A stretch of DNA of 64,000 nucleotides from Rhizobium sp. 18055 (GCF_902706285.1 NZ_CACSKD010000009.1:1-64000), one strand, 5' to 3'. Positions 33,708 through 42,233 are shown, numbered from the stretch's first letter. The notes: generated by a model not told the origin, from the sequence alone. Made by a program: numbers and translations.

Positions 33708-34625
33708 TCAATACTTCGACGGCACGTAGAGTTCAGGCGGCAGGACCTTGCGTTCGTAATCCGGGTTGAACACGCGCTCCGGCAAAGCAATCTCCTCGTG
33801 CGGGACGTCCTCATAGGGAAATTGCGACAGCAGGTGGGCGATGCAGTTGAGGCGGGCGCGCTTCTTGTCGTTGCCCTCGACGATATGCCACGGGGCTTCG
33901 GGAATATTGGTGCGGGCGAAGGTTTCTTCCTTGGCCTTGGTGTAGGATTCCCAGCGAACACGCGATTCCAGGTCCATTGGCGACAGCTTCCACTGCTTCA
34001 GCGGATCGTGGATGCGCACGAGGAAGCGCAGCTGCTGCTCTTCGTCGGTGATCGAGAACCAGTATTTGACCAGGCGGATGCCGGAACGCACCAGCATGCG
34101 TTCGAATTCGGGAACGTCGTTGAAGAACTGCTCGACCTGGTCCTCGTCGGCAAAGCCCATGACCCGCTCGACGCCGGAGCGGTTGTACCAGGAGCGGTCG
34201 AACAGCACGATTTCGCCGCCGGCCGGCAGATGCGGCACGTAGCGCTGGAAATACCATTGCGACTTTTCGCGGTCGGACGGAGCCGGCAATGCCACGACGC
34301 GGGCGACGCGCGGATTGAGCCGCTGGGTGATGCGCTTGATGACGCCGCCCTTGCCGGCGGAATCGCGGCCTTCGAAGATCACCACCACCTTTTCCTTGTG
34401 ATAGGTGACCCAGTCCTGCAGCCGGATCAGCTCGGCCTGCATGGAGATCAGGGCGCGGAAATAGTCGATGCGCGGCATCGAGGGCGGGTGCGCCTTGCGA
34501 TAGATCTTGCGGATCTCTTCCGACAGAGCCGGTTCCGAGAGTTCGAGTTCGTAATCCTCATCGAGCGTATCGGCCAGTTCGGCTTCGAGCCAATCGTGTG
34601 AAGGCGTGCCGTTGGAGTTGGTCAT
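33708..34625 (-). CDS. ppk2: Polyphosphate kinase 2
   Basis: A 305-residue PPK2-family enzyme, cytoplasmic, transferring phosphate between polyphosphate and nucleotides. Walker A FEGRDSAGKGG is at about 84-94, and the lid/Walker B region includes DRSWYNRSGVERVMGF (about 143-158). The single-domain length fits class I PPK2, which usually uses polyphosphate to convert GDP or ADP to the triphosphate. The acidic N terminus (LADTLDEDYELELSE) is typical. The ATG at 34625 is preceded by AAGGATTCGAG; the open frame upstream has no homology. Confidence 0.93.
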   Translation of the reverse strand: MTNSNGTPSHDWLEAELADTLDEDYELELSEPALSEEIRKIYRKAHPPSMPRIDYFRALISMQAELIRLQDWVTYHKEKVVVIFEGRDSAGKGGVIKRITQRLNPRVARVVALPAPSDREKSQWYFQRYVPHLPAGGEIVLFDRSWYNRSGVERVMGFADEDQVEQFFNDVPEFERMLVRSGIRLVKYWFSITDEEQQLRFLVRIHDPLKQWKLSPMDLESRVRWESYTKAKEETFARTNIPEAPWHIVEGNDKKRARLNCIAHLLSQFPYEDVPHEEIALPERVFNPDYERKVLPPELYVPSKY

Positions 34626-34869
34626 CTCGAATCCTTGGTGTGGATGTGTGGGTGAGCTCTGTCGCCGGAGCGGGTTGGTCGGCCATGCATCGCGCTTCAG
34701 AAGACTGCCGGCGGCATGAAGACTATCATGAAAGCAGGCACGAGGAGGGCGACTCACGCCGCCAAATAAGCAGCGTCTCATGAAGGATATATGACAGCAG
34801 GGCGAACAGACAGGCAGCGGCGCAGCTTTGAGGGCGACCGGGAGCATGTCCACCCGGATGGTGCGGCCG

Positions 34870-35298
34870 CTATGGGTGTCGCGCAAAGGGCCAGCGCGTG
34901 ACCTTGCCGGCAAACAAAGCCCACCAGACGATGGCCGGCTGCAGGGCCAGACGCGGCAAATGATACCACCAGCCCAGCGTGGCCGTGGCCGAGCCGAGAT
35001 CGTGCATTGCATGCTTTATATTGGCCGGGAACACGAAGACGGCATAGAGCGCCAGACAAATGCCGGCCGAGCGGCGGAACCTCGTCGTCATCAGGCCGAT
35101 GGCGCCGGCGAGTTCGCATAGGCCGGTGAGGGCGATCACCGTGGCGGGAAGGGGGACCCAATCCGGGGTGATCGACAGAAAGACGCCGGGGAAAAGCAAA
35201 TGGGCGAAGCCGGCGATGGCGTAGAAGGCGACGAGGACAAATCTGCCTGTCGGGCTTTCCGTCTGTTCGACGCCTTCATTTTCTGCTGCTTGGGTCAT
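34870..35298 (-). CDS. DoxX family membrane protein
   Basis: A 142-residue protein with four hydrophobic segments (about 19-38, 50-70, 78-95, 110-128) in the DoxX arrangement, including CELAGAIGL and the FPANIKHA motif. DoxX members are small inner-membrane proteins linked to redox or detoxification in some bacteria, mostly uncharacterised. The ATG at 35298 is used rather than the TTG just before it. It sits 244 bases upstream of the polyphosphate kinase start on the same strand; no functional link is evident. Confidence 0.85.
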   Translation of the reverse strand: MTQAAENEGVEQTESPTGRFVLVAFYAIAGFAHLLFPGVFLSITPDWVPLPATVIALTGLCELAGAIGLMTTRFRRSAGICLALYAVFVFPANIKHAMHDLGSATATLGWWYHLPRLALQPAIVWWALFAGKVTRWPFARHP

Positions 35299-35364
35299 CA
35301 AGCATTTACGCAGATGATCCGCGGCCGGATGACCGCTTGCCCGAGATGACGCCGATGTGATCGG

Positions 35365-36348
35365 CTAAGCCGCGTTCGCCAGCTCCAGCAGCGCCTTGGC
35401 GGCGCTCTCGTCGGTGATCAGCGTGTTGCAGCCGATGCGCTTGATGGTGGCGCTGATGGCGACGGCGCGGTGGGCGCCGCCGGAGGACAGCACGATGTGT
35501 TTTGCCTTCTTCAGCGTGTCGAGATCGACGGACATGACGCGGCTGTTGATCGAGTGGTCGATCGTGTTGCCGTCCTTGTCGAGGAAGTTGAACATGGTGT
35601 CGCAGACGCAGCCGGCGTCGATCAGTTGCTGCAATTCGGCCTTGGAGATCCAGCCTTCCGACAGCGAGGTCGAGTGCGGGCCGATATCGCCGCAGCTGAC
35701 AATGGCGAGATCGAGCGTTTCGGCCAGGCGGTAGATGGCGTCCAGCCCGCATTTTTCGATCAGGTTGCGCTTGGTCTCGGTGGAATCGACCAAGAGCGGC
35801 GCGAGGAACATGTAGCATTCGGCGCCGAGCTGGTTTGCCAGCCGCCAGGTGTAGTCGATCGGGTTGGTCTGATGGACGGCGACGATGCCGCCAAGCAGCG
35901 AAACCACCTTGCAATTGTCGCGGCGCGGCGGGCGGAAGCTCGACAGCGAGGCGGTCATGGTGCGGCCCCAGCCGACGCCGATGGTGTAATTGTCGGGGAT
36001 GGCTTCGGAGAGGAACTGGCCGAGCGCCAGGCCGACGCTTTTCGCCAGCGCATTGGCATCGGTGCTGACAGGTGCCGGCACGACGATCGCCTCGTCCAGT
36101 CCATAGGCGCGCTCCAGCTTCACCGACAGCTCGACGCAATCGCCGATCGAATCGTTGATCCAGATCTGCACCTCGCTGCGCTTCATCGCCTCGTCGAGCA
36201 GACGGATGACGGTGGTGCGGCTGATGCCGAGCTGCTCGGCGACATCCTTCTGCGTCAATCCCTGGTTATAATAGAGCCAGGCAGCGCGCAGTCTGAGGGA
36301 GGAGGCTTCCGAATAGGCGGTGTGCGTGCCGCGTTTGAGCTTGACCAC
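35365..36348 (-). CDS. SorC-family transcriptional regulator, divergent from transaldolase
   Basis: A 327-residue SorC-type regulator: helix-turn-helix at about 25-60 (YYNQGLTQKDVAEQLGISRTTVIRLL), effector domain with TIGVGWGRTMTASL near 150 and SSGGAHR near the C terminus. It resembles polyol-operon regulators such as EryD more than the SorC protein at 19548. No sugar operon follows it; the nearest metabolic gene is the divergently transcribed transaldolase, 414 bases away, and the shared region contains inverted repeats. Control of tal or of its own gene is inference. Confidence 0.88.
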   Translation of the reverse strand: MVKLKRGTHTAYSEASSLRLRAAWLYYNQGLTQKDVAEQLGISRTTVIRLLDEAMKRSEVQIWINDSIGDCVELSVKLERAYGLDEAIVVPAPVSTDANALAKSVGLALGQFLSEAIPDNYTIGVGWGRTMTASLSSFRPPRRDNCKVVSLLGGIVAVHQTNPIDYTWRLANQLGAECYMFLAPLLVDSTETKRNLIEKCGLDAIYRLAETLDLAIVSCGDIGPHSTSLSEGWISKAELQQLIDAGCVCDTMFNFLDKDGNTIDHSINSRVMSVDLDTLKKAKHIVLSSGGAHRAVAISATIKRIGCNTLITDESAAKALLELANAA

Positions 36349-36428
36349 ATCTCCTCCGAAGCGAATTGCGCCCTAGATCTGTTCTTGATCTAAGGCATGA
36401 GCTTTGCGTCGGGGGATAATGACCGGTG

Positions 36429-36492
36429 TGACACTTATGTCAATTGAAATGCACAAATGTCCTTGACATAGTGTGCTCGGAATAGCGATAGT
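36429..36492 (+). promoter_or_regulatory. Inverted repeats and promoter-like sequence upstream of transaldolase
   Basis: TGACA-CTTA-TGTCA (36429-36442) and ATGTC-CTT-GACAT (36457-36469) share the TGTCA core. The second overlaps TTGACA (36463-36468), which is followed after 18 bases by GATAGT (36487-36492), a plausible rightward promoter. The repeats could be SorC-regulator sites. The rest of the 414-base gap shows nothing definite. Confidence 0.5.
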
Positions 36493-36762
36493 CTTACCGA
36501 CAAGTCGCTCCGTCCGTTCAAGGAGGCAATGTGCGGGCAAATGGGTCGTCACGACAGGCTTTTGCGCTGCGGGCTGATAGGCCTGCGCGAGTCGTTTTGT
36601 CGAGTGACGATGCCGGAACGACAAGACCCTCTCTAACGTTTACAGGCTATCCGTAACAGACGGCCGCGATTTCACGTGCAGCATACGGTTCATTCCGTAG
36701 ATCACCTCTTTGCCGGGCGGACATCGCCCCCGGTCCGCAGCTCAAGTCAGAAGGACACGATC

Positions 36763-37728
36763 ATGACATCCAAGCTTGACCAACTCCGCGAAATTACCAC
36801 CGTCGTTGCCGACACCGGCGACATCGAAGCGGTTGCCCGCCTGAAGCCGGTCGATTGCACGACCAATCCCAGCATCGTTCTGAAGGCACTCGGCACGCCG
36901 ATGTTTGCCGACGCGATCAAGGAAGCCGTTGCCTGGGGCAAGAAGCAGGGCGGTTCTTCGGAAGCCGTTTCGTCGGCGGTTGCCGATCGTCTCGCCATCT
37001 CCGTCGGTGCCGCATTGTCGAAGCTGGTCCCCGGCCGCGTCTCGACCGAAGTCGATGCCGACCTTTCGTTCGACACCAAGGCATCGGTTGAAAAGGCACA
37101 CGGCATCATCGCCGGCTACAAGGAACGCGGCATCGAGAAGGATCGTATCCTGATCAAGCTCGCTTCCACCTGGGAAGGCATTCGCGCTGCCGAAATCCTG
37201 CAGAAGGAAGGCATCGACTGCAACCTGACGCTGTTGTTCTCGAAGGCACAGGCGATCGCCTGCGCCGACGCCAAGGCATTCCTGATCTCGCCCTTCGTCG
37301 GTCGTATCCTCGACTGGTACAAGAAGTCCACGGGCAAGGATTTCACGCCTGAGGAAGATCCGGGCGTGGTTTCCGTTCGCGACATCTACAACTACTACAA
37401 GGCCAACGACATCAAGACGATCGTCATGGGTGCCTCGTTCCGCAGCGCCGGCGAAATCGAAGCGCTGGCCGGTTGCGACCGCCTGACGATCGCGCCGAAC
37501 CTGCTCGATGAGCTGGCCAAGGACGAAGGCAAGCTCGAGCGCAAGCTGTCGCCCGAGATCATCAAGCCGGCGCCGAAGATCGCCGTCGACGAGAAGACCT
37601 TCCGCTGGATGATGAACGAAGACGCGATGGCGACCGAAAAGCTCGCCGAAGGCATTCGCGCTTTCGCCAAGGATCTGGGCATCCTGCGCACCATGGTGCA
37701 GAAGGAACTGCAGCTCGCAGCCGCTTAA
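36763..37728 (+). CDS. tal: Transaldolase (TalB type)
   Basis: Pentose-phosphate enzyme of 321 residues that transfers dihydroxyacetone between sedoheptulose-7-P and glyceraldehyde-3-P. The Schiff-base Lys132 lies in [11 protein letters not shown] and Asp17 in VVADTGD, at the same numbers as E. coli TalB. DCTTNPS (31-37) is also diagnostic. The ATG at 36763 follows AGAAGGACACG. Codon bias is strong, consistent with high expression. Pentulose phosphates from the polyol operon would enter central metabolism through this step. Confidence 0.95.
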   Translation: MTSKLDQLREITTVVADTGDIEAVARLKPVDCTTNPSIVLKALGTPMFADAIKEAVAWGKKQGGSSEAVSSAVADRLAISVGAALSKLVPGRVSTEVDADLSFDTKASVEKAHGIIAGYKERGIEKDRILIKLASTWEGIRAAEILQKEGIDCNLTLLFSKAQAIACADAKAFLISPFVGRILDWYKKSTGKDFTPEEDPGVVSVRDIYNYYKANDIKTIVMGASFRSAGEIEALAGCDRLTIAPNLLDELAKDEGKLERKLSPEIIKPAPKIAVDEKTFRWMMNEDAMATEKLAEGIRAFAKDLGILRTMVQKELQLAAA

Positions 37729-37750
37729 GGTTTTCGGGTAAATTGATTGG

Positions 37751-37780
37751 AAGGGCGGTGCCGATGGCGCCGCCCTTTTT
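37751..37780 (+). terminator. Terminator after transaldolase
   Basis: Perfect 8-base stem AAGGGCGG / CCGCCCTT with an 11-base loop, followed by TTT, 22 bases after the stop codon. Confidence 0.85.
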
Positions 37781-37805
37781 GCGTTTTGGTGGTTGGCAAC
37801 GCCAC

Positions 37806-37980
37806 CCTCATACCTGTGTTCGTGCCTTGCCGGAGCGATGTCACAGGCATGCAGCCACGGCGTGTCTGTGCCGTGAATGACGCTTTCTCGCATGCAGAGA
37901 GTAGAACAGCCTCTCGCCGCGCAGACGCGCGTCGGCTCGACCCCACCACAAGGGTGAGGATGGGGGAGAGGGAGGGTGTT
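37806..37980. repeat. Dispersed intergenic repeat, copy 2
   Basis: Longer relative of 3360-3480, sharing the CCTCAT-CTGTG start, the GTCTGTGCCGTG block and the end CCACCACAAGGGTGAGGATGGGG. An extra block, GCGCAGACGCGCGTCGGCT at about 37919, recurs at about 50033. It fills most of the 329 bases between tal and the amidohydrolase; nothing else is seen there. Confidence 0.6.
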
Positions 37981-38057
37981 CGCGCGAACGACCGAAACGT
38001 GGCGGTAGGGCGCACCCGCGGGGTGGCCTTGTCGTTGCGCCGGCACTCCCTCACATC

Positions 38058-38894
38058 TCACACCGACCAGATACGCCTCGCATTGCCCTGATACAGCGCA
38101 TCGCGCTCATCGGCGCTGCAGCCTGCCGTCAGCGCATGCGTCGCGGCCACCCAGGCGGTCAGGCCGTGGGCGAGGGTGCAGACCGGCCAGTCGCTGCCCC
38201 AGACCACCCGGTCCCAGCCGAAGCTTCCGATCGTGTGTTCGACATAGGGGCGCAGGCTCTGGACCGACCAGGTCTCGAGATCGCCATAGGCGATGACGCC
38301 GGAGATCTTGGCGGTGATGTTGGGGCGGCGGGCGAATTCGGTGATGCCCTTGTGCCAGACGGCGCTCATGCCGTGCTTGATCGGCGGGTTGGCGCAGTGG
38401 TCGAGGATGAAGCGGACATCGGGATTGAGATCGACAAGCGCCAGGATGCGCTCGAACTGGTGCGGGAAGACGCAAAGGTCGAAGGTCAGGCGGGTGTTTG
38501 CGAGGCGTGCGATGTTGTCGCGGAACAGCGGGCGCTCTGAGGTGTCGTCGGGGGCGACGTGCAGCACGCGGCGGAAACCCTTGATGAAGGGATCGGCGAG
38601 GCAGCGTTCGAGATGGGCGGCAAAGCCATCCTCCTCGGGGCGGCAGGCGGCGATGGCGCCGCGCACGAGGCTGCCGGGGCGGGCGGCGAGTTCCTTGATG
38701 TAATCGATCTCGGCGTTGATCTGATCCGGCGCGACATCGACCTCCATGTGCAGCACGTTGGAGATGCCGCAGCGGTGCGCATCGCGGGCGTAGTGTTCGT
38801 AGAGGCTGTCGCGGTCGAGATCCGGCACATCTGGCAGCCACGGGTAATTCAGTCGCGTCCTGTCCATGACGTGCAGGTGTGTATCGAAAAGCAT
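38058..38894 (-). CDS. Amidohydrolase family lactonase (L-fuconolactonase-like)
   Basis: A 278-residue metal-dependent hydrolase of the amidohydrolase_2 group. It begins FDTHLHV, the usual HxH-type metal motif, and contains ILDHCANPP and WGSDWPV near the C terminus. Members hydrolyse sugar lactones such as L-fucono- or L-rhamnono-lactone. GGGAGGAACCGC precedes the ATG at 38894. It is divergent from a dehydrogenase of the 2-keto-3-deoxy-L-fuconate dehydrogenase type, which supports an L-fucose-like pathway, though the other steps are missing here. Confidence 0.85.
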   Translation of the reverse strand: MLFDTHLHVMDRTRLNYPWLPDVPDLDRDSLYEHYARDAHRCGISNVLHMEVDVAPDQINAEIDYIKELAARPGSLVRGAIAACRPEEDGFAAHLERCLADPFIKGFRRVLHVAPDDTSERPLFRDNIARLANTRLTFDLCVFPHQFERILALVDLNPDVRFILDHCANPPIKHGMSAVWHKGITEFARRPNITAKISGVIAYGDLETWSVQSLRPYVEHTIGSFGWDRVVWGSDWPVCTLAHGLTAWVAATHALTAGCSADERDALYQGNARRIWSV

Positions 38895-39084
38895 GCGGTT
38901 CCTCCCATCCATGCTGGCGTCCCAGGCCATCCATCCGTCCGGACGCCGGTTTCTCCTCTGCTGAACAGGCCTCCTCTGCTCTGTGTCAGCGTCCGGCGTC
39001 GGACAATGTGATTGACGGCATAATGAATATAATGTTTGCATATGAATGAATGCGCCGCAAGCGCCATGCAGCATGGGAGGAAGT
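38895..39084. promoter_or_regulatory. Shared divergent promoter region
   Basis: 190 bases between the lactonase-like and dehydrogenase genes. The part nearest the dehydrogenase is A/T-rich and contains TATAAT at 39028-39033 and the direct repeat ATGAAT at 39023 and 39042. No convincing -35 was found for either direction. Confidence 0.35.
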
Positions 39085-39816
39085 ATGAGCCACGGTCTGG
39101 AAGGCAAGAAGGTCGTCATCACGGCGGCGGGGCAGGGGATCGGTCGCGCCAGTGCCGAGCGGTTCATCGCGCTCGGCGCCCATGTCTACGCCACCGATAT
39201 CAACCAGGCGACGCTCTCGACGCTGGCCGGTGCAACAACTGAGGTTCTCGACGTGCTCGACGGCGATGCCGTGCGCGGCTTTGCGGCCGATATCGGGCCA
39301 ATCGATGTGCTGTTCAATTGCGCCGGTTTCGTCCATTCCGGTTCGATCCTCGATTGCGAGGAGAAGGACTGGGATTTCTCGTTCAACCTGAACGCCAAGG
39401 CGATGTACACGACCTGCCGCACCTTCCTGCCGGGCATGCTGGAGAAGGGCAAAGGGGCGATCGTCAACATGGCCTCGGTGGCGTCAAGCGTGAAGGGCGT
39501 GCCGAACCGGTTTGCCTATAGCGCCTCGAAGGCGGCGGTGATCGGTCTCACCAAGTCGATCGCCTCCGATTTCGTCGCCAAGGGCATCCGTGCCAATGCG
39601 ATCTGCCCGGGCACGGTCGACAGCCCGTCGCTGCACGAGCGGCTGCGTGCCACCGGCGATTACGACAAGGCGCTCGCCGATTTCATCGGCCGCCAGCCTA
39701 TGGGACGGATCGCGACGCCGGAGGAGATCGCCGCACTGGTGACCTATCTCGCCGGCGACGAGGCAGGCTTCACCACCGGCCAGATCCATGTCGTCGATGG
39801 CGGCTGGACCGGCTGA
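39085..39816 (+). CDS. SDR dehydrogenase, BDH2/2-keto-3-deoxy-L-fuconate dehydrogenase type
   Basis: A 243-residue NAD-type short-chain dehydrogenase. AAGQGIG (14-20) and the acidic Asp38 after beta-2 (ATDIN) favour NAD; the catalytic Tyr145-x3-Lys149 lies in YSASK. Long blocks (FNCAGFVHSGS, LDCEEKDWDF, ASVASSVKGV, CPGTVDSPSL) are those of mammalian BDH2/DHRS6 and its bacterial relatives, which include 2-keto-3-deoxy-L-fuconate dehydrogenase. GGGAGGAAGT precedes the ATG. Divergent from the lactonase-like gene, so both probably act in the same sugar-acid route. Confidence 0.88.
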   Translation: MSHGLEGKKVVITAAGQGIGRASAERFIALGAHVYATDINQATLSTLAGATTEVLDVLDGDAVRGFAADIGPIDVLFNCAGFVHSGSILDCEEKDWDFSFNLNAKAMYTTCRTFLPGMLEKGKGAIVNMASVASSVKGVPNRFAYSASKAAVIGLTKSIASDFVAKGIRANAICPGTVDSPSLHERLRATGDYDKALADFIGRQPMGRIATPEEIAALVTYLAGDEAGFTTGQIHVVDGGWTG

Positions 39817-39881
39817 GGTCATCTTGCTCTGGCCGGTATCAAGCTGATATCAAAGGCAATCTCGGACCGGCGGAGCAGGCG

Positions 39882-40571
39882 ATGGCAGGAAATACACGTG
39901 GCGAACCGAGCCGGCTGATGAAGCTGATGCGAAAGCACGCGGTTTTCCTGATTGCGCTGCTGGTCGGCCTCCTGGTGTTCCTGCTGCTGACGACGCGCGA
40001 GGTGAATGCCCGCAACCTGCTGGCTGGCTGGAACGTGTCGGCACTCCTGTTCATCGCCGCGACATGGTGGCGGATGCTGCGTGCCAGTGTCGAGAAGATC
40101 CGCAAACGATCCGCCGATCTCGATTTTTCCGATTCACTGCTGTTGTTCCTGTCGATCGTCGCAGCCCTTGCCAGCGTCGCGGGCATCGGGCTCGAACTGC
40201 ATCAGGTAAAGGATGCGGCGCCGGGCGTGGCGTTCGCACGGGCGCTGACGGCGATCGCGACCATCCTGATTTCCTGGGTGTTCCTGCACACGCTGTTCAC
40301 GCTGCACTACGCCCATCGCTTCTATGGCGGCGATGACGATGGCGATGGGGTGAAGGGCGACGGGCTGAAATTTCCCGAGGGCGTTGCCGAGCCGCTTTAC
40401 TGGGATTTTCTCTATTACTCCTTCACCATCGGCGTGGCATCACAGACCGCCGATGTGGCAACCACCTCCACCGGGATGCGCAAGCTGACTCTGCTTCATT
40501 CTGTGCTTTCGTTCCTGTTCAACACGACGATCCTGGCGCTGGCCATCAATGTCGGGGCCAGCTTGCTTTAA
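39882..40571 (+). CDS. DUF1345 family membrane protein
   Basis: A 229-residue inner-membrane protein with about five helices (20-38, 47-63, 85-105, 120-142, 200-225). The segments YYSFTIGVASQTADV and the final hydrophobic helix match the DUF1345 family, function unknown, some members of which have a pore-like conserved TIGVASQTSDV stretch. An acidic insert (GDDDGDGVKGDG) lies in the loop at about 148-160. It ends in a hairpin shared with the convergent small membrane gene. Confidence 0.85.
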   Translation: MAGNTRGEPSRLMKLMRKHAVFLIALLVGLLVFLLLTTREVNARNLLAGWNVSALLFIAATWWRMLRASVEKIRKRSADLDFSDSLLLFLSIVAALASVAGIGLELHQVKDAAPGVAFARALTAIATILISWVFLHTLFTLHYAHRFYGGDDDGDGVKGDGLKFPEGVAEPLYWDFLYYSFTIGVASQTADVATTSTGMRKLTLLHSVLSFLFNTTILALAINVGASLL

Positions 40572-40574
40572 ACA

Positions 40575-40616
40575 ACGAAAATCCCGCAGCCGGGTGGCTG
40601 CAGGATCTCGTTTTTG
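40575..40616. terminator. Bidirectional terminator
   Basis: Imperfect long stem with core GCAGCC (40587-40592) / GGCTGC (40597-40602) and outer ATCC/GGAT pairs. It ends in GTTTTT on the plus strand and in GTTGTTT on the minus strand, so it can serve both convergent genes. Confidence 0.75.
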
Positions 40617-40638
40617 CTCGCTTCCGGTATAGGGCTGG

Positions 40639-40812
40639 CTACAGGATCGCCTGTCCGGCCATCAGCGCCAGCACCAGGAAGATCAGGAAGATCACCAGCG
40701 CGATGCCGAAGAGGACGCGGGCGATGGTCGCGGTGGCCGCCGAAACGCCTGAGAAGCCGAAGAAGCCAGCCAGCAGCGAAATCACGAAAAAGATGAGAGC
40801 CCATTTCAGCAT
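40639..40812 (-). CDS. DUF1328 small membrane protein (YtjA-like)
   Basis: A 57-residue protein made almost entirely of two hydrophobic helices ([21 protein letters not shown], then [21 protein letters not shown]). Length and the GFFGFSG turn match the DUF1328/YtjA family of small inner-membrane proteins, function unknown, often stress-associated. The ATG at 40812 has AGAAGG upstream; the upstream in-frame extension has no homology to the family. Confidence 0.88.
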   Translation of the reverse strand: MLKWALIFFVISLLAGFFGFSGVSAATATIARVLFGIALVIFLIFLVLALMAGQAIL

Positions 40813-40946
40813 GGAGGTATTCCTTCTTGTTGGTCGGGTAGAAGACTCTTCAGATCGAAAAAGGTTCCGTATCCAACGGGATAGCCGTGATTTTTCTCGT
40901 CCGCTCGGGGTTCTGGAGGCGGCCGGCTCACGCGGTAAAATCAATA

Positions 40947-40979
40947 AGTATTGACTAATTGATTAGTATTGGCTATTGG
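40947..40979 (+). promoter_or_regulatory. Promoter with direct and inverted repeats upstream of arsR
   Basis: TTGACT (40951-40956), 17 bases, then TATTGG. Overlapping it are the 11-base direct repeats AGTATTGACTA (40947-40957) and AGTATTGGCTA (40965-40975), and the palindrome CTAAT-TG-ATTAG (40955-40966). This is a likely autoregulatory site for the ArsR protein starting at 40987. Confidence 0.6.
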
Positions 40980-40986
40980 ATTTTCC

Positions 40987-41316
40987 ATGATCGAAGCCGA
41001 AGCCATCACCGCCGTCATGCGCGCCCTTGCCGATCCGACGCGGCGGGCGGTGTTCGAACGCATCGCCAATTCCGACGAGATCACCGTTGTCGAACTGACG
41101 CGCGGCAGCAGTGTCACGCAAGGCGCGATCTCGCAGCATGTGAAGGCGCTGAAACAGGCTGGTCTCGTCAGCGAGCGTCCCGAGGGTCGCAATGTCTATT
41201 ACCGCGTCCAGCCGGGCGGGCTGGCGCCGCTGGCCGACTGGATGAGCCATTACGGCGTGTTCTGGCGCGAGCGATTTGCCGATTTGAGAACCCTGCTGAA
41301 GGAAATCGACCCATGA
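40987..41316 (+). CDS. ArsR-family transcriptional regulator
   Basis: A 109-residue winged-helix regulator (MRALADPTRRAVFERI, then QGAISQHVKALKQAGLV as the recognition region). It lacks the paired Cys of metal sensors and belongs to the group usually coupled to SRPBCC/AHSA1-type genes, as here: its stop overlaps the next ATG (ATGA). The ATG at 40987 is used; a TTG at 40969 would put the start inside the promoter repeats. Confidence 0.9.
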   Translation: MIEAEAITAVMRALADPTRRAVFERIANSDEITVVELTRGSSVTQGAISQHVKALKQAGLVSERPEGRNVYYRVQPGGLAPLADWMSHYGVFWRERFADLRTLLKEIDP

Positions 41317-41792
41317 GCCAAGCTGCCAGGCCTAAGACGCAGGCGATCGTCATCGACGAGGTCTTTCCGCATGTGCCGGAGGTGATCTGGGCGGCAATGA
41401 CATCGGGTGCGCTGATGGGGCGATGGCTGATGGCGCCGAAGGGTTTTGCACCGGTGGTCGGCAACCGTTTCACCTTCCAGACCAATCCGGCCGGCGAATG
41501 GGACGGCACCATTCATTGCGAGGTGCTGGAGGTGGTGGCGAATGAGCGGCTGTCCTACGCCTGGAGGGGTGGGCATGAGGGCAATGAGGGCTAAGGCTCG
41601 AAGCTGGAGACGGTGGTGACTTTCACGCTGTCGAAGGTAGACGGCGGGACCCGCCTGCAACTGGTCCATTCCGGCTTCGTGCTGCCGAAGAACGACACCG
41701 CCTATCGCAATATGAGCGAGGGCTGGAAGACGGTGGTGAAGCGGCTCGATACGGTGGTTGCCGAGGAGGCGTCGTCGCAGACGTTGCATTGA
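41313..41792 (+). pseudogene. SRPBCC/AHSA1 family gene interrupted by an in-frame TAA
   Basis: Intact length would be 159 residues, normal for the family. The first 93 codons (IDEVFPHVPEVIWAAMTS... HEGNEG) are followed by TAA at 41592-41594, and the same frame then continues for 65 codons of clear family sequence (GSKLETVVTFTLSKVDGG, LVHSGF, MSEGWKTVVKRL) to TGA at 41790. A single substitution, for example in a Tyr codon, explains this. Either the protein is truncated and probably inactive, or the stop is a sequencing error. It is coupled to the ArsR gene upstream. Confidence 0.85.
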
Positions 41793-41819
41793 GAGAAGAG
41801 GCAAGAGGAGGAGAACGGC

Positions 41820-42233
41820 ATGAACACGTCCTATACCGGCGGCTGCGCCTGCGGTGCGATCCGCTACGAGATCGAAGGCGAGCCGGTCGTCATGCTCGAC
41901 TGCCAGTGTCGGCAGTGCCAGCGCGACAGCGGCACCGGGCATCAGTCGCACCTGACATTCGTTGCGGCCGAGGTGACGGTTGCGGGAGAACCATCATACT
42001 GGCAGACAGTCGGCGATGGCGGGACCGTCAAGCGGCGGGCGTTCTGCCCGACATGCGGTTCGTCGGTGCATCTGACCTTTCCCGATATGCCTGACGTTTT
42101 CATCGTCCCGCCGGCAAGCCTCGACGACCCGAGCCGTTTCAAGCCGCAACTGGTGTCGTGGACGGCAGCCGGATATCCGTGGGATCATCTCGATCCGGCC
42201 ATTCCGACGTTCGAGAAGATGCCGCCGCGCTGA
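41820..42233 (+). CDS. GFA/CENP-V family zinc protein
   Basis: A 137-residue protein of the glutathione-dependent formaldehyde-activating family. Zinc-binding Cys lie in GGCACGAIRY, DCQCRQCQRDSG and FCPTCGSSVH, the full set for the two zinc sites. It probably binds a glutathione adduct or similar small thiol compound; true formaldehyde activity is established for few members. AAGAGGAGGAG precedes the ATG. It follows the broken SRPBCC gene by 27 bases and could be co-transcribed with it and the ArsR gene. Confidence 0.9.
   Translation: MNTSYTGGCACGAIRYEIEGEPVVMLDCQCRQCQRDSGTGHQSHLTFVAAEVTVAGEPSYWQTVGDGGTVKRRAFCPTCGSSVHLTFPDMPDVFIVPPASLDDPSRFKPQLVSWTAAGYPWDHLDPAIPTFEKMPPR

Noticed and set aside
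36373..36624. 83-codon minus-strand frame in the SorC-tal gap
   Set aside because: It covers the apparent tal promoter and inverted repeats, has no ribosome-binding site and no protein-like pattern.
41592..41594. TAA in the SRPBCC gene as recoding (readthrough)
   Set aside because: No recoding signal is visible, and TAA is the stop least often read through; nonsense mutation or sequence error is simpler.
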